NCBI GenBank assembly: GCA_905221605.1
Contig: CAJNDS010000291.1
Coordinates: 850,560 to 914,559, forward strand
Length of the DNA stretch: 64,000 nucleotides
Reading direction: 5' to 3'
From: Symbiodinium natans
Taxonomy: Eukaryota; Sar; Dinophyceae; Suessiales; Symbiodiniaceae
The notes under the pieces are model-generated. The model was given only the letters and a program-made list of their open reading frames with translations. It was not told the DNA's origin and made no database searches. Shown here piece after piece: positions 34,865-47,000 of the stretch; the stretch's first letter is position 1; each line of letters starts with the position of its first letter. The position numbers and the translations under genes were made by a program.

Positions 34865-36688
34865 ATGAAGCGACTTGAGGTCGATCCGTTGTTGGACCTG
34901 ACAGGTTCCTTTGGACCTATCAGGTCAGGTAGGGCCCAGTTGCGTCAGCCATGGGAAGAAGGAACTTTTGCTTTTTTGTCTCAGAGCCCAAGCATTTTGA
35001 GAGAAGTGCAGGAGGATCTGTTCGAGCTGCCTGCGCATGTGCCGCGGCCACTGGTCGCAGTAAATGCTCAGGCAGTCGCAGTGCCGGCCCCTTTCAGGGC
35101 GCCGCCGTTAAGGTGTGCTCACACAGGATGGCAGGCTTCCAGGGCGCGTGAAGAGCGCCAAGTGGCACTTAGCAAGTGGAGCGCTTTGATTAGGCAGGCG
35201 CCCCATTTCTTCAGTATTCAGGTGCTCCACTTTGTCATGAACCAAGACAATAGGGTCGAGTTGGGCAACTTGGAGGTGATATTCTGTCGCAAGGCCACCA
35301 ACACGTTGCTCAGCAGAGCCGGCGCACTGAAGAAACTGGTGGTTTGGGGGGTCTTTCGTTTTCCCATGGAAGCCTTGTCTGAGCCGCTGCTTTTTCTCTT
35401 TATGCAGGAGCTTAAAGACAAGGGCGCTTCAGCCAGTGCGGGTCATTCAGTCTTGCAGGCGCTGGCCTTTTGTCATGGGCTCCTTGGCTTAGCAGTTGCT
35501 CTTGACAGTCTTCGCAGCCCAAGAGTGACGGGCATGGCTCACCTGCAGTTGCAAAACAAAAGGCCTCCTAAGCAGGCGCAACCGCTGACAGTGCAGGAGG
35601 TGCGTTGGCTAGAGCAGGCGGCCGCGCAGGACCCGCAGTCCTACGAGAGCCTTTTGGCAGGAGGATTGTGTTTCATGTTATTTGCCAGGGCGCGACACAG
35701 CGATGCGTGCAGAGCCAAAGATCTAGCTTTCGACTTCGGTGCTAGGACTTTCAAGACTGGTTACGTGGAATGCGCAGTTCTCAACCCCAAGCAATCTCGA
35801 GCAGCCAGTCAGGGCAACAGGCTGCTGCCTATGGCGGCACCGGTGCTAGGTCTTGAGGAGCGACCTTGGGCACTCAGTTGGACGTCGGCCAGACAGGCTT
35901 GGGGTTTGACCTGCGCCGGTGACCTAGCTGACGACTTCATTCTTCCGGCCATGTCAGCCAATGGCCGCCTCTTGCAGGCCCACTTGACGAGTGCTGAGGT
36001 CACGAGGTGGCTGCGCGCCATTCTCAGTCAGGACCCAAGGGCAAATCAGGATCACTTGCTCCAGCTCACGTCGCACAGCTTGAAGGTGACGCTTCTGAGC
36101 TGGACAGCAAAAGTTTTCGTTGGATGGGACAATCAGACATTGCTAGGTTACCATAGTCTTGGAGTGAACAAGAGTGCACTAAGCTACAGCAGAGACGCCT
36201 TCAGTGGTCCCCTGCGTGAGCTCGAAAAGGTGCTCACGTTGGTGCGTGCTGGCCAGTTCGATCCAGATGACACCAGGAGCGGCCGCTGGCATCCAGTCCC
36301 GCAGGCGAGCTCATCCTCAGCATCTGCAGCGTCGGCCGCTGGTGACGCCGCAGAGGCTCTGCAGCAAGCGCTCCAGGAATCCAGTGAGGGCAGTGACTCT
36401 GAGGGCTCAGTCTCCAGCAGTGGATCCGAAAACGGCCAACTGCAAGTAAACGAAGCCACGCATCTTCTCAGTCTCATTGTGGAGTCAGGACGCTTCGCGC
36501 TCCACTCACATGCATCAAGTGGGATCACCCACGTTGTTGAGTCCGGTTTTGACCGTTTTCTTTGTGGCAGATCTGTTTACGGCCGCTATCAGGTCGTGCA
36601 AGAAGTGTCAGGACAGGATCTTAGACTTTGTTTCATTTGCAACAATGGCGCCGAGGCTAAGCTGAATGGAGCTTGGGCGGGGGCATAA
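34865..36688 (+). CDS. DIRS-element tyrosine recombinase
   Basis: 607 codons from ATG to TAA. Residues about 100-230 form the helical core-binding part. The catalytic part follows, with the box A arginine in LFARARHSD (Arg 275 or 277), H-x-x-K in TSHSLKVTLLSW (His 404, Lys 407), His 430 in LLGYHSLG, and the nucleophile Tyr 441 in SYSRDAF. These fit the R-HxxR/K-H-Y tetrad of tyrosine recombinases. It would insert a circular cDNA through the B-A junction. The C-terminal extension (about 475-607) is Ser/Ala/Glu-rich with a less polar end and has no known domain. The ORF stop lies nine bases inside repeat B2. The ORF stands between A2 and B2, apart from pol. Confidence 0.9.
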   Translation: MKRLEVDPLLDLTGSFGPIRSGRAQLRQPWEEGTFAFLSQSPSILREVQEDLFELPAHVPRPLVAVNAQAVAVPAPFRAPPLRCAHTGWQASRAREERQVALSKWSALIRQAPHFFSIQVLHFVMNQDNRVELGNLEVIFCRKATNTLLSRAGALKKLVVWGVFRFPMEALSEPLLFLFMQELKDKGASASAGHSVLQALAFCHGLLGLAVALDSLRSPRVTGMAHLQLQNKRPPKQAQPLTVQEVRWLEQAAAQDPQSYESLLAGGLCFMLFARARHSDACRAKDLAFDFGARTFKTGYVECAVLNPKQSRAASQGNRLLPMAAPVLGLEERPWALSWTSARQAWGLTCAGDLADDFILPAMSANGRLLQAHLTSAEVTRWLRAILSQDPRANQDHLLQLTSHSLKVTLLSWTAKVFVGWDNQTLLGYHSLGVNKSALSYSRDAFSGPLRELEKVLTLVRAGQFDPDDTRSGRWHPVPQASSSSASAASAAGDAAEALQQALQESSEGSDSEGSVSSSGSENGQLQVNEATHLLSLIVESGRFALHSHASSGITHVVESGFDRFLCGRSVYGRYQVVQEVSGQDLRLCFICNNGAEAKLNGAWAGA

Positions 36689-36934
36689 GGGCCCAGCGGC
36701 CTCGGGCCATTTCTGCTTTTGCTCTGACAGTCCTGCAGGCGCCTCAGGTCCAATTGTGGAACCAGGGCATCGGGAGCTTGCAACATGGACAGGAGCCCAG
36801 GCTCCCAGTTCCCGATGCAGTGCAGGTGCAGGAGCTTTCCAAAGTCGGATTGCCGGCTAGTGCCGTGCAGCTTTGCCCCACGGCGTGAAAAGTGCTTCTG
36901 CGCCGCTTCTCTTCAGTAAGAGTTCGTGACACAT
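36680..36934 (+). repeat. Split direct repeat B2 (right end of element)
   Basis: 255-bp copy of B1. It ends ACAT; host DNA resumes with TAGGGG. Confidence 0.93.
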
Positions 36935-39900
36935 TAGGGGGAACTTTCCAGACGATCAGTTGGTTTGGTCCTCGTGTAGCCTTGTAGAGGGTGAACATCG
37001 TCATCCATCCGTTTCCGTTTCCTGGAGGCATGTAGGCGCGGCATCGACACGCGGCACAAGCCCTGTATCATGTATCTGCAAACCGAGTTTCTGCTTAGGT
37101 TGCATAGGCCGCCGCGCATGCCCAGGCAGGTGATGCAGCTAGCAATGCTGCAGGGTGTGGAGGCTGCAGCAAGAGCCCACGTACGCAACCTACTCCCTAG
37201 TCATGTAAACGAGCCGAACAACAAAACCAAGCTGCTTGCTGGCTACAGGTCGCACATTTCTCATTAATTGGCGTTGTGACCAGCATCATGTCAACCTGTA
37301 CATGATCCGCATCAAGCGTGTTCCCTCGGTGCAACATACTGTCATGATGATGGTGTTCCTTTCAACCATTTTCGATTTTGTGTCGATTGCTTGACCATGT
37401 TTGCGCCTCATGCCATCTCGTAAATCAGAGAACAGAGGGAGCATAGGGCAACATGTGCAGAGTGCAGCTGGAGTGTCATGGAAGCAGAGGTCGCGGCTTT
37501 TTGCCCGCGACGCTTTAAAGGGAATCGCGAATTGGTGTGGAACACTGCAACTTGCTGCAAGCACAGCGTGTTTGTTGTCACGTCTCCAAATAGAAACACA
37601 GGCTCACGGGTGTCAGTCTGTCCAAAGGAGTGAGCTCGCCCGTGGCCCTGCAAACACCTGTCTCAAGCAGTGTTCCAAGATAGGGGTGTCAAGAATTATG
37701 GTAGACAGGGTCGCACTCAAACCGTGTCTATCATGCAACATGTGCCCAATTCTGTGACCAAGTGTATCGCGCTCAGTCTCAGAAGAACCGTGTTTGGCAG
37801 CCAAGCCACTTTTGGCACGTAGATCTAGCAAGAAGTGAGACCAAACCAGCCTGCCAAGCATGTCGGCGGCGCCTGAAGGTTCGGGTGCTTAGCGTGCTTG
37901 ATCGTGCTTGCAGGGCCTCCGAGTGTTTGGCCAGAGTGTAATTAGGAGTGGTAGCAGAGCATAGGAGAGCGGAAGGAGCGCAAAGTGAAGAAACAAGACT
38001 GATGATGGGCCTATGCAACCATCTTCCCGACACCCATAATGTTGTACCTGCAAGAGAGTGGGCCCCACCCCTGAACAGTCGAGGCTGGATGTGCTCCTCT
38101 TTAGACGGGCCCGGGGGTTTATATGATTTTAATACGGAGAGTTTGTATAAGTTTACAAGGGGCAGCGATGCCCGCCAATCTTTTTTGAGGCGCGCCGCGT
38201 GGAATTTTCTCACGGCGCCCGGACGGTTTGCCTTAATTCAGGATCCCACTGCGCACCCCCCAAGCATCCCCAAGCAGTCAGGGTGTCCTGAATAGCCCAG
38301 CCAAATTGACTTTATAGAGGAGGCCCCTACTAAACCAGGTCCAACATTACTTCCCCTTGATGTGTTGAGTCTCGACTTCCAGGAAAGCAGTAGGATGCTT
38401 ATCGCATCCGCAGCAAGAAATATGAGTGGTAAGGGTAAGTGCATGCAAGCACTGACTCTGACGCCTGCAGTTCTGCCCAGTTCTGCCCGGACCGATGACT
38501 TCTACGGAGGAGTCGACTGTAGCGTCGGATTCCCAGCAGCGCTTTGAGCAACCTTGAGCCGCAAGATATCGCAAGATACTGCAAAAAAGACTCTGCCCAA
38601 AAAGGCTGCAACAGATGCCTTCAAGGCTGCATTCGTTGAGCATTGTGGCCGGTAAAAAGCAGATCTCTTGTTATTTTCGTGCTTATCCGGACTCATTCGT
38701 GTCAGGTCTGCCATATCTGTTGATAATTGTAAACGCTTGCGCGCGCCGCCTCGGCAGCCGGGCAGGCAACAGGACAGGAAAGGAGGAAGAGCAGAGCGGG
38801 TGGGGGGGGGGGGTGGGGGGGGGGTGGGGGGGGGGTGGGGGGGGGGTGGGGGGTGGGGGGGGGGGTGGGGGGGGGGTGTGTGGGGCGGGGGGTTTCAAAG
38901 GATTGGGGGGGGGTCCACAGGGCGGGGGGGGGGGGCGGGGGGGATGGGCGGAAGGGTTGGGTTAGGGGGAAGGAGGCCCGATCCGGGTCTGCTTGTTCCA
39001 GACGCTTCTCGGCAGGAAGCCGAGGCGAATATAGGGGTTCTATCGGCTGACGTGGTGGTCCTGAGCCAAAGTTCGCGGCACTCGACTTCAGACCTGAGGC
39101 CAGACACGCCAGGCTCGTCTGATGTGTCGGCGCCTTCCGCAGGTGACCTGTGCATACTGCATGTCTGTTCGCGTGGGGTGGGAAGTGTTTGCGGTTCCAA
39201 GCTAGAGAACAAGCCGACGTCCTGCCGACGTCCTGCCCTAGAGACTGCAGATGGTAAAAAGCCCAGATGTTGTGAGTGCTGGCTTTCAGGCTAGTGTGGC
39301 GTGTTCTTGTGCGGGTGGGTGGGGAGTTGGGGTGGGGGTGGGGGTGGTTGGGTGGGTGGGTGCGTTTTCAAGAAGAGGATCAGCAAAGTCCGAAGGGCGT
39401 TCTATGGACAAAACGATGTCGTTGACGTTGGCAACCTGTGAGATACTCGTACCTGGCAGGGTGGTCAAGTGTTGTTTGTCATAGCAGCAAGCATTGTTTC
39501 TCATCGTCGAAACAATCAAGCTTTGGAGGATGGGAGTACGCAGGGGTGTGGGGGGTGGGAGAGGTGTCCATCCCCTGTGGTCGGCCCTCTATGGCCCTCT
39601 GTACCCGGTCTGGCCACTTCGGCAAAGCCTGGCGGGCTGCATGCGTTAGCTCTGCATCAGGCCGGCAGGTGGTAGCTGCAGAGAGTTCTTCGGAAGCGAA
39701 TCAACCCAACAGCTTGAAGCGAGCGGGCGAATTATCAATCACTGTGCAAGGAGCCACATCTGGGCCGAGAAGGCTGGGAGTTCACTCACAGTTGTTTGCA
39801 GATTGATCAGATTGCTTGCATCAGCCCACAGGCGGCGGACATTTTCTGTTGCTTGTGAGGATCACGGCCGGCGCCGGGGCATCGAGCCGCCTTTGCCACT

Positions 39901-42703
39901 TGCATTTCAACAGATTCTGCAGTAGTCGGATTCGCGGATTCGCGCAGAAGAGAAGGAGTCTCCGGTAACCCGGTAGCTGCAGTGCTACGCCCGCAGATAG
40001 TTCCATAGTTGCCTATTCAGAGAGATGGCGCAAGCCTCAGCAGCGAGCATCTCCCGGACAATGCAGAGAGTATGCCACATGGTTTTAGGCCCATACATAC
40101 CTGGGTTGCGCGGACTCTGTGATCGTAGCTGACTTCAGAAGCGTGGCCACCGTGTCCAAATGACCTGTGTCGAAATGACCAGCACCAGCTGAGGTCGAGC
40201 CTTGGGAAAAGATGCGACTCGGCCGCCAGTGATGGCCCGCGTCTTCCGTGAGGAGAAGCGGGAGGCAAGCTCAGGGTCGTCCTGAGATATCATGAATGAT
40301 GTGGGGGTAATCAGAGGTAGTAGACATACCATTTTTTCCCTAGGGTCTCACGGTCGGGGGTCAACCTTCAGTGGCATCCCATGAGGCTTGAATGAACGAT
40401 TGGGCTTAGCACGCTTCGTATTGCAAACTGACAGAATGGGCCACAGCCACTGATCGAGATTTGCATCGCAGGGCCCCGAAGCTGGCACCTGGCACGGTTG
40501 AGGGCGGTATATCTGAAGTCTGACGTGTATCAGATGTATCACAGTTTCAGTTTTAACTTCTGTCTGTCAGTTCTACATTCCAGGCTGATGTGTTCTGAAC
40601 GGCTGTACTGAAGGTTGCAAATATGTAATAATGTTGCACGATCGAGCCCATTGCAGCCCTTGTGAGGAGCAGGCAGAGAGTGGTGGTGCCAGGACATTGC
40701 CGGGGTTTTTCAATGAGAAATGGATAGTCCATAAGAGTCTTACGACACCATACGACCCAGAATCGAATATTTGGTTCATGCGGGAACATCCCGAATATCG
40801 CCCGCAAGGCAATCGGCAAGACACTAATTACCCAGTTCAGGAGTGTTCCAGCCCCGGGACAATACCCTCGAAGTCTGGTAGGGGCCTCAGACTGCAGCCT
40901 TCACAGGAATTGCAAGGCATGTAATGCTCGGTCATGGTCTCAATTTTAGCATGATGTTGCTATCACATGAGAGCAGCCCAGACCGTTATCAAGCGGAGAT
41001 ATGAAGTATTGATGCTGTACCTTGTTTGCATCCACGAATCAGAACCGAGTGTAGCCCACGCTTGTGAGTGTCAACAAAGTCTCTCAACAAGTGCACGAGG
41101 GGGGAAGGGCACTGCACATGCAGACTCCATCGCAAGGCTCCAGTCCTTGCACGGCCAGCACCAGTGGTGGCAGAGGCAGCACTATCACAGCTGTGCATCT
41201 GAAGGTTGAGACTTTCACAAAAAGCGATCGCTTTGCGTCCCATGAAACAATGCCAACGTGACAATAATGGCAGCTATGGCAAAGGCACGAGAAACATCAA
41301 ACCAGCACAATTTTTTCAGAGCTTGTGGTGAGTTTTTGGATGCAAGAACACCCTAACCCTGATTCTGACTTTGACTCTGACCTATTTCTGACCTATTTCT
41401 GACCTAAACCCCGAACCCCGACTCGCGGGGTGCTGCGCGCGCACGTTTGCGGGGAAGCAGCTATTCCAAAAGGCTGCATGTCCTGGCATGCGGTTGGGGT
41501 AGGCTTGTGTGTTTAAACAGGATGCGGAGTACAGCATGGCTAGCAACTGCAACTCGTTTCTGAGTTTTTTGGAGGCGAGGGGTTCCAGCTCACATGGCTG
41601 TCTGGGCTGGCCAGGTTTTCCCGCGCAGTGCCAGAGCACTGGGCACGAAATCCGCGCCAGGCTCTGCACCACGACATGTCGTCCAGAGAATGGTGGCGCC
41701 ACACATGCACTCATCTGGCAAAAGCCTGAAACCCTCAATGGCTCAGAGTGAAAATTTGCTTGCAACCTCATACCTTTTAAGCTCAGAGATCAGCATCCAA
41801 CTTCGAAGTCCATGTATGCGTGAGCCATGGGCAGATACTGTAGTAAGCTCGAGGAGTAGTTTCGATCAAGCCCGTACTGCGTGGCTGAAGACGCATGAAC
41901 CAGCACAGGTGTTGGACCGCGTCTGCGCACTGTTCCAGGCATGTGCAGTTTGCACATCATGTTTCAGTTTGGATAGCAGCAGCATGAGCAAGAGCTCTTG
42001 TCAATCCTTGGGGTACAAGTCCGTTGCCAGGTCCTGGGCGGACAGGCACTGCCGTGAGCCCTCCACGCCAAAGTCCTGCAGCTTGACCGAGATTCCGCGT
42101 TGTGCTGTTGTGCTTCATGCTTGGATTTTCCTTGGAAAACCACCTGTGTGGTAATTAACCGAGCTTTGCTCACAAAGGCGCGGAGCCCTGCCCGAAGCCG
42201 TGGCAACAGCAAGCTGCTCAGCTTTTTGGGCGTCGCACTTGCGGGGCTTCTTCTGTCGAAGGAGTCCTGCTAGCAAGCTCCCCTAAGTTTGGACTGGCCT
42301 AGCCTGTTCACGCGGAGCTTCTGCAAAGACGTAAAGAGAGATAGTGCAATCGATTCCTCCAATGTTCACCTAGTGATACCGGGTGCAGACTTGTCGGGAA
42401 ACGCTCGAATCAGACATCAGAGTCAGGAAACTGCAGCGTACTGTAGAGAGTCGAGTCAGCAGTAACAAGAGATGAGGGCTGAGCCAGACAACGTTGACGG
42501 TAGTGTGCTGTATAACATAGGCCCTCGCTGGAAAATTCACTTGGTTAGGGTGCCAGTTGGGACTCGACCCTTTTCTAGGTCCGAAATTCAGTGTTCGATG
42601 GTCTAGTTGCCACATAAGTTTGCGCGTCAACAGCAACGAACACATCAACTCCATGTAGGCTGACACACCAAGGTATCCCCAAGCATCCCAAGCAACAGAA
42701 ACA
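36935..42703. other. Host DNA with weak candidate exons
   Basis: No family recognised. Possible exons: about 37128-37200 (VMQLAMLQGVEAAARAHV after CAG), about 39020-39215 (EAEANIGVLSADVVVLSQSS) and about 39680-39780 (SSSEANQPNSLKRAGELSIT). The apparent open frames between 38615 and 39294 run through poly-G and are partly artefacts. A C-rich patch with a 13-bp near-repeat (CTGACCTATTTCT) lies at 41370-41420. Confidence 0.3.
38798..38945 (+). repeat. G-rich low-complexity tract
   Basis: Runs of 4-12 G separated by single T, with a short interruption around 38892-38922. Strong G-quadruplex potential on the + strand. Confidence 0.95.
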
Positions 42704-44011
42704 ATGCGGCGCTCAGAAGACGACGGACAGTCGTTGACACTGGCCGAAGGTCCATCGAGCCCACGGCTTCGGAGCCGAAAGGAGCTGGAACAGCACAAGG
42801 CTTCATTCAGTTCATGGGCACGGCTACTTTCGTTTGCTTCACTATCTTCTCTGTGCAATGAATGGCAAAAGTTCAAGTAAAGCCTTGCAAAGCTTATCGT
42901 CTGGAAGCTCTCCATGCGAGGCCAAAGTCTGGCACGTGTGAGCGGCGTGATGATGCATGATGTCTGACATTGACAGGTGGCTTTAGAAATGCAGATCGAA
43001 GAGGCGAATCGTTCTCGGCTTTCACTCGAGCGCATGCTGACCGAGGCGAATATGTGTGTGTGCATGATGTGTCTTATGCCGTCCGCAGCTGTGAGAAGAG
43101 AAGTCCTGTTTTTGTCCGGCCTTGATTCGGCCAGCAAACCTGCTAGGAGAGATCACGCGGTGCAGCTGACAGAGCTGGGGCCTTCCGGGGCGAAATGATA
43201 TCAACTGACATGAAGTGATTCAGCGACTAACCCGAAACTTCGACCCGATGCATCCCGATGCCGCACTGCAGCACCGCACTTTCGTGTTAGGGGATGCTTT
43301 AATTCGCGCTGTCGAAGCAGTTTAGCGAGTTTAGCGCTTCATATTCGCATGGAAGAGTGGAAGACGCAGGCCCTGGTGATCTTACATCCTATGCCGCATT
43401 CCGCTTTCTGCTCGGCTGCAGTGAACCTCAGGCCAAGCTTGCGGCGCTGGGTGCACGGATCGAACAGCACCTGGGCAGAAGCTCTCTACGCAAGATGGGC
43501 CATCGCGCTTGTGGAGATTGGATGTAGATTGAGCGACACAATCTATCGGAACCCATCAATCCCATGTAGTGAGCAAGAGGCCTGCCCCTAACACAATGAG
43601 TTCCTCCGCGTCACCATGCGCCGCTTGAGCATGAGGCTGGAACAAAGTCGTGGACAGACCGGCCCGCGTGTCTTGCAGGACTGCAAATCGGGCATTTCAG
43701 GGTGTTGGCAATCACGCCAAATAAGCCAAGTGACCTCTGGGGCAGGAGAATCGCACTCTTCACACAGAGCTGGAGGTGGTGCCAAGTGTCCACGGGTTCT
43801 TAGTTCCGTTATGTTGCGTAGTGGTGTTGATGAGTCACGTCTTGAGTCAATTCTTGAGTCTTGTGATGTCTTGTGATATCTTGTGATGTCTTGAGTGCCC
43901 AAGCTTTGGTGGCAATAAATTCGCAGCTTGTAGCGGCTGATTCTCTGTTCCATGTTGCAGGCTCAATCCCAGCAAATCGAAGTGCTCAGGCAGCAGGCGC
44001 GTCCCTCTTGA
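42704..44011 (+). CDS. Unidentified coiled-coil split gene (candidate, about four exons)
   Basis: ATG 42704 opens a 58-codon frame (MRRSEDDGQSL, then RLRSRKELEQHKASF) ending TAA at 42878-42880. A GA donor at 42860, after TGCAAT, would join in phase to an exon at 42977 (acceptor GACAG) reading VALEMQIEEANRSRLSLERM. A third exon at about 43335-43470 reads SYAAFRFLLGCSEPQAKLAA and ALGARIEQHLG. The last, from about 43961, reads AQSQQIEVLRQQARPS then TGA (44009-44011). The product would be a charged helical protein. Exon ends after the second are uncertain. The 255-codon minus-strand frame over the same DNA (42370-43137) shows no domain, and I take it as the antisense shadow. Confidence 0.38.
43845..43900. 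repeat. 10-bp-class tandem repeat (CTTGTGATGT/CTTGAGTC)
   Basis: CTTGAGTC, CTTGTGATGT, CTTGTGATAT and CTTGTGATGT follow each other directly in what would be an intron of the coiled-coil candidate. Confidence 0.8.
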
Positions 44012-47000
44012 ATCCGCGGGATTTGCATGCTTAAGCTGAAGCAGGCTAGACAAGGAGCATCACTTCGTCTTAGGATTGTAGGCACTAGCGTGGCTCGCTA
44101 AACCAACCTGGTTCATGATTTCATCGCAACTAATCCGAGCAGTCGTGCCTCTTATTGCTAAAGTTGCGGCTGCTCAAGTCGCAGACCTGCGCCTCGACTG
44201 CTTTCGACAGGTTCAGCTTCTCAGGGATGGACACATGGTGGGGCCCACAGCATCCTGCCTAAAAATCCATGACCCGGCTGAATCGATGCGGGGGGTAGCG
44301 CCTTCCCAATACGGGATCAGCCAGTCACGGAGCGAATTCGCTTGAGCTTGTGTTGTACTGTGAAGACCATAATGGCGAAGTGAGAATCACAAGTGATGAT
44401 CGCAGAGTATCATTAGGTCGCATGTCTTCCGTGTGGGGGGTCTGCTTCAATTCCCCGTATCCACTTCCCTTATGGATCCGCGAGGGCCAACGGTAGCCAT
44501 TGCCCCTTGAATCTCAGCTGTTTGCTGTCGTTTTGCATTTGGGTCCACGAGGGTCCTCACCAGACTTGGCCTTTAGGCCACAGCCAGAGCTGGGAGGCAG
44601 TGGGTTCACTGATTCTCAACTTCAAGCCAACCACTGGCATTCAACCGGAGCCCAGAACCAAAGGTGCCCAGGTACATCCACCGCACAGCACAAGCTAGTG
44701 CTGGTTCTCTGAATTTTGGGGTGCAGCTCCGAAACACCACAAAGTCAAGAAAGCCGATGCAAGATTTCAATGCCCACTCATGTTCTTAATCAGAAAGCTA
44801 CCTCGAAGTTCCTGAATCCCAGAAATCTTGATCACTCATCTTCAGCAATGTTTTCTGCATCAGAGCCGGCACTGTCATGGTTTCTTCTGCTTGCATTGAC
44901 CTGATTGCTCACTGCAGTGCTGGTGCAAGGCCGAGCCTCAGCTGCAGGAGGTGTGGCTCCCAAGCTTCTCGTGACCAGTGGCAGTCAATGAGCAGCGCAC
45001 CATAGCGCACCATAGCGCACCATAGCGCATCGAGAGTCCCAGAATTCCTCATCTAAATGGGAGACAGAGCTTTTGCGACGAAGTTCTCGTAGAGCTCACG
45101 GTGAGTGCCATGCAACCCTCCTCAAGCGCGTTCTCCCGTGCTCTCTCGCGTAGCACAGCCGAAATCTCGAAAGCTAACATGCATCTTACCAACGATACTT
45201 CAGAGCCAGGAAAATCTCCGTCTTCGTCGAGACTTGGAGCACAGTCGAGCAATGCTTTCACGCCGGGGCCGCCAAGTGGGGATGTCTGGGACAAGTTGGA
45301 AACTTTGCTAGCAGCACATAGCTTTTATTGCTAGGTCACTGCAATGGTCACGCAAAACCGTGCAAGCGAAAGCTGGATATCTGGCCCTCAAAGAAAGAAG
45401 GCGCCTCGATCCGAAAAGGTGTCCTGCCATCTTGTCTTGAGAAGAAGCAGGCAACAACACGTACTTCTCAGGAAGATATGATAAGGTATGGTCAAAGTTG
45501 AGTATTTTAGAAGTGCTGGTGTTCCAGATCAGGGATGCGATGCAAGGCTTGTTGACTGCCTTCACAGTAGTGGTTACAGACGGCTTCATGCACCGGCAAG
45601 CGAGTCAGGTAAGGGGTGGCGGAGCTTCATAGGCAGCTTTACGGGCAGAGTTGTGCCGGAGTTTTCCGGACTATGGGCGGAGTGCTGCATGTCCCGAGAT
45701 ATCCGGCTCTATAGGGGTGGCGGATTTGGCCGCTATTGGGCGTCTGCAACGCCCCATATCCAGTTGTGAGGTGCCCGGCGAATGCACCACAGGGTGCACT
45801 GCAAGCAAACTTTCAACAAATCAATGAAATACGAGTGCGGCGCGTGTGATCTGCAGACATGGGGCAGCCGAAAAAAACCAAGCCATATAGCTGAGGCAAT
45901 AGCGAAAATAGCAGGAATAGCGGAGGTGCATCATACGAGGAACACCAGCCGGAACCCGCTGAACAAAAAACAAGCGGGACATGGCTCAGACATGGCTCAG
46001 GAGGGCAAGACGGGTTCCACGGCAAGACGCGCATGCCTGTGTTGCTTTTGATGCAAGGCGAAGATACTCGAAGCACGGGGTAGTTCCCCACCACTCCGCC
46101 CACGCTTGAGCCTGTCTTGTAATAACATCAGCGAGATACCGGAAAACACCAAAAGCGCTTGCAAGGTGTTCGAAAATAGGAGATTGTAGAGACAGATAGA
46201 GAAGGAATGTGCCTGGAGAGGCCAAGTAAACGAAGGAAGCGAAGGAGGTGCCAGAAGAATAAAATGAACTTCACAGCAGAGAACATCTTGTGGATTCGCA
46301 CAAGCTTCCACATCTGCACGCCTTGCTGCACGCGGAGAGGCTTATGAGGCTTTTAAGGGTTCGGGGAACGATGAAGGTAGTTTATGTCCGGGCATGTCAT
46401 GGCCTTGACAGTTTGTGAGGCTACACAGACGAGCTTGCGACGATCATGCTGTGGACTGAAAGACTTCTGGGGGAATGTTTGCAGACTGGCATATGACGGA
46501 TACAGTACATAGCCCACGTCTCCCAGTGCCAAGGCCTGGCATGCAAAAAGTCATCCAGAAGTTTCAAGGTGACTTACAACCCGGCAGGCCCGGCAGCAGA
46601 GACCTCGAACAAAGCTTTTTTTCTATTTCTTGGGCTTCTTGTTGGGCCATGGCTTCCGGCACCTAGTGGCCTTGGTGTTGGAGGGATTGGATGTGAACAG
46701 ATGCATCGATTGCCGCTTGCCTGCGCAACTTCGTCACGGGTGAAGTGCGTACAATTGCTTACAATTGGGCTGCATGGTTGGTTTTGCCGGGAGAAGTTCG
46801 GATGTTGGGTTCTCGTTCTGCCTAGGAGACTCGAGGAGACTCCTATCCGTTCCTGTGATTTGATAGTTCTCAGTGCTTCCCCTTCCGCTTGACTAGCACG
46901 AGCATTCGCCGGGACCTGTGCTTGCATTTTTTTCGCGTGTGAGGTGCGCTGGCGAGTTCCTGGATGCTTACGCTGAGGAACCGATCGGTTTTCTGAATCT

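Larger units (their letters stand above)
27966..36934 (+). mobile_element. DIRS/Ngaro/PAT-type tyrosine-recombinase retrotransposon with split direct repeats
   Basis: An 8,969-bp element in the order A1 (27966-28037), ORF1, gag-like ORF, methyltransferase-RT-RNase H ORF, B1 (34520-34774), A2 (34775-34846), tyrosine recombinase ORF, B2 (36680-36934). A1 and A2 are 72 bp and identical; B1 and B2 are 255 bp with two mismatches by eye. B1 abuts A2 exactly, which is what split-direct-repeat elements show, since B plus A equals the junction of a circular intermediate. There is no integrase, no LTR and no target duplication that I can see, as expected for tyrosine-recombinase elements. All four ORFs are long and open, so the copy looks young and possibly active. 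Placing the recombinase between A2 and B2 is a less common arrangement. Confidence 0.92.

Noticed and set aside
27961-36939. Target-site duplication around the tyrosine-recombinase element
   Set aside because: The flanks GACAA and TAGGG do not match, as expected for recombinase-mediated insertion.
38615-39294. Long frames rich in Gly/Trp and Pro on opposite strands
   Set aside because: They run through a G-rich low-complexity tract; only the part after 39,000 might be an exon.
42370-43137. 255-codon frame on the minus strand
   Set aside because: No domain, Ser/Leu/Arg-rich. The plus strand of the same DNA reads as charged helix with exon-like borders, so this is probably the antisense shadow.
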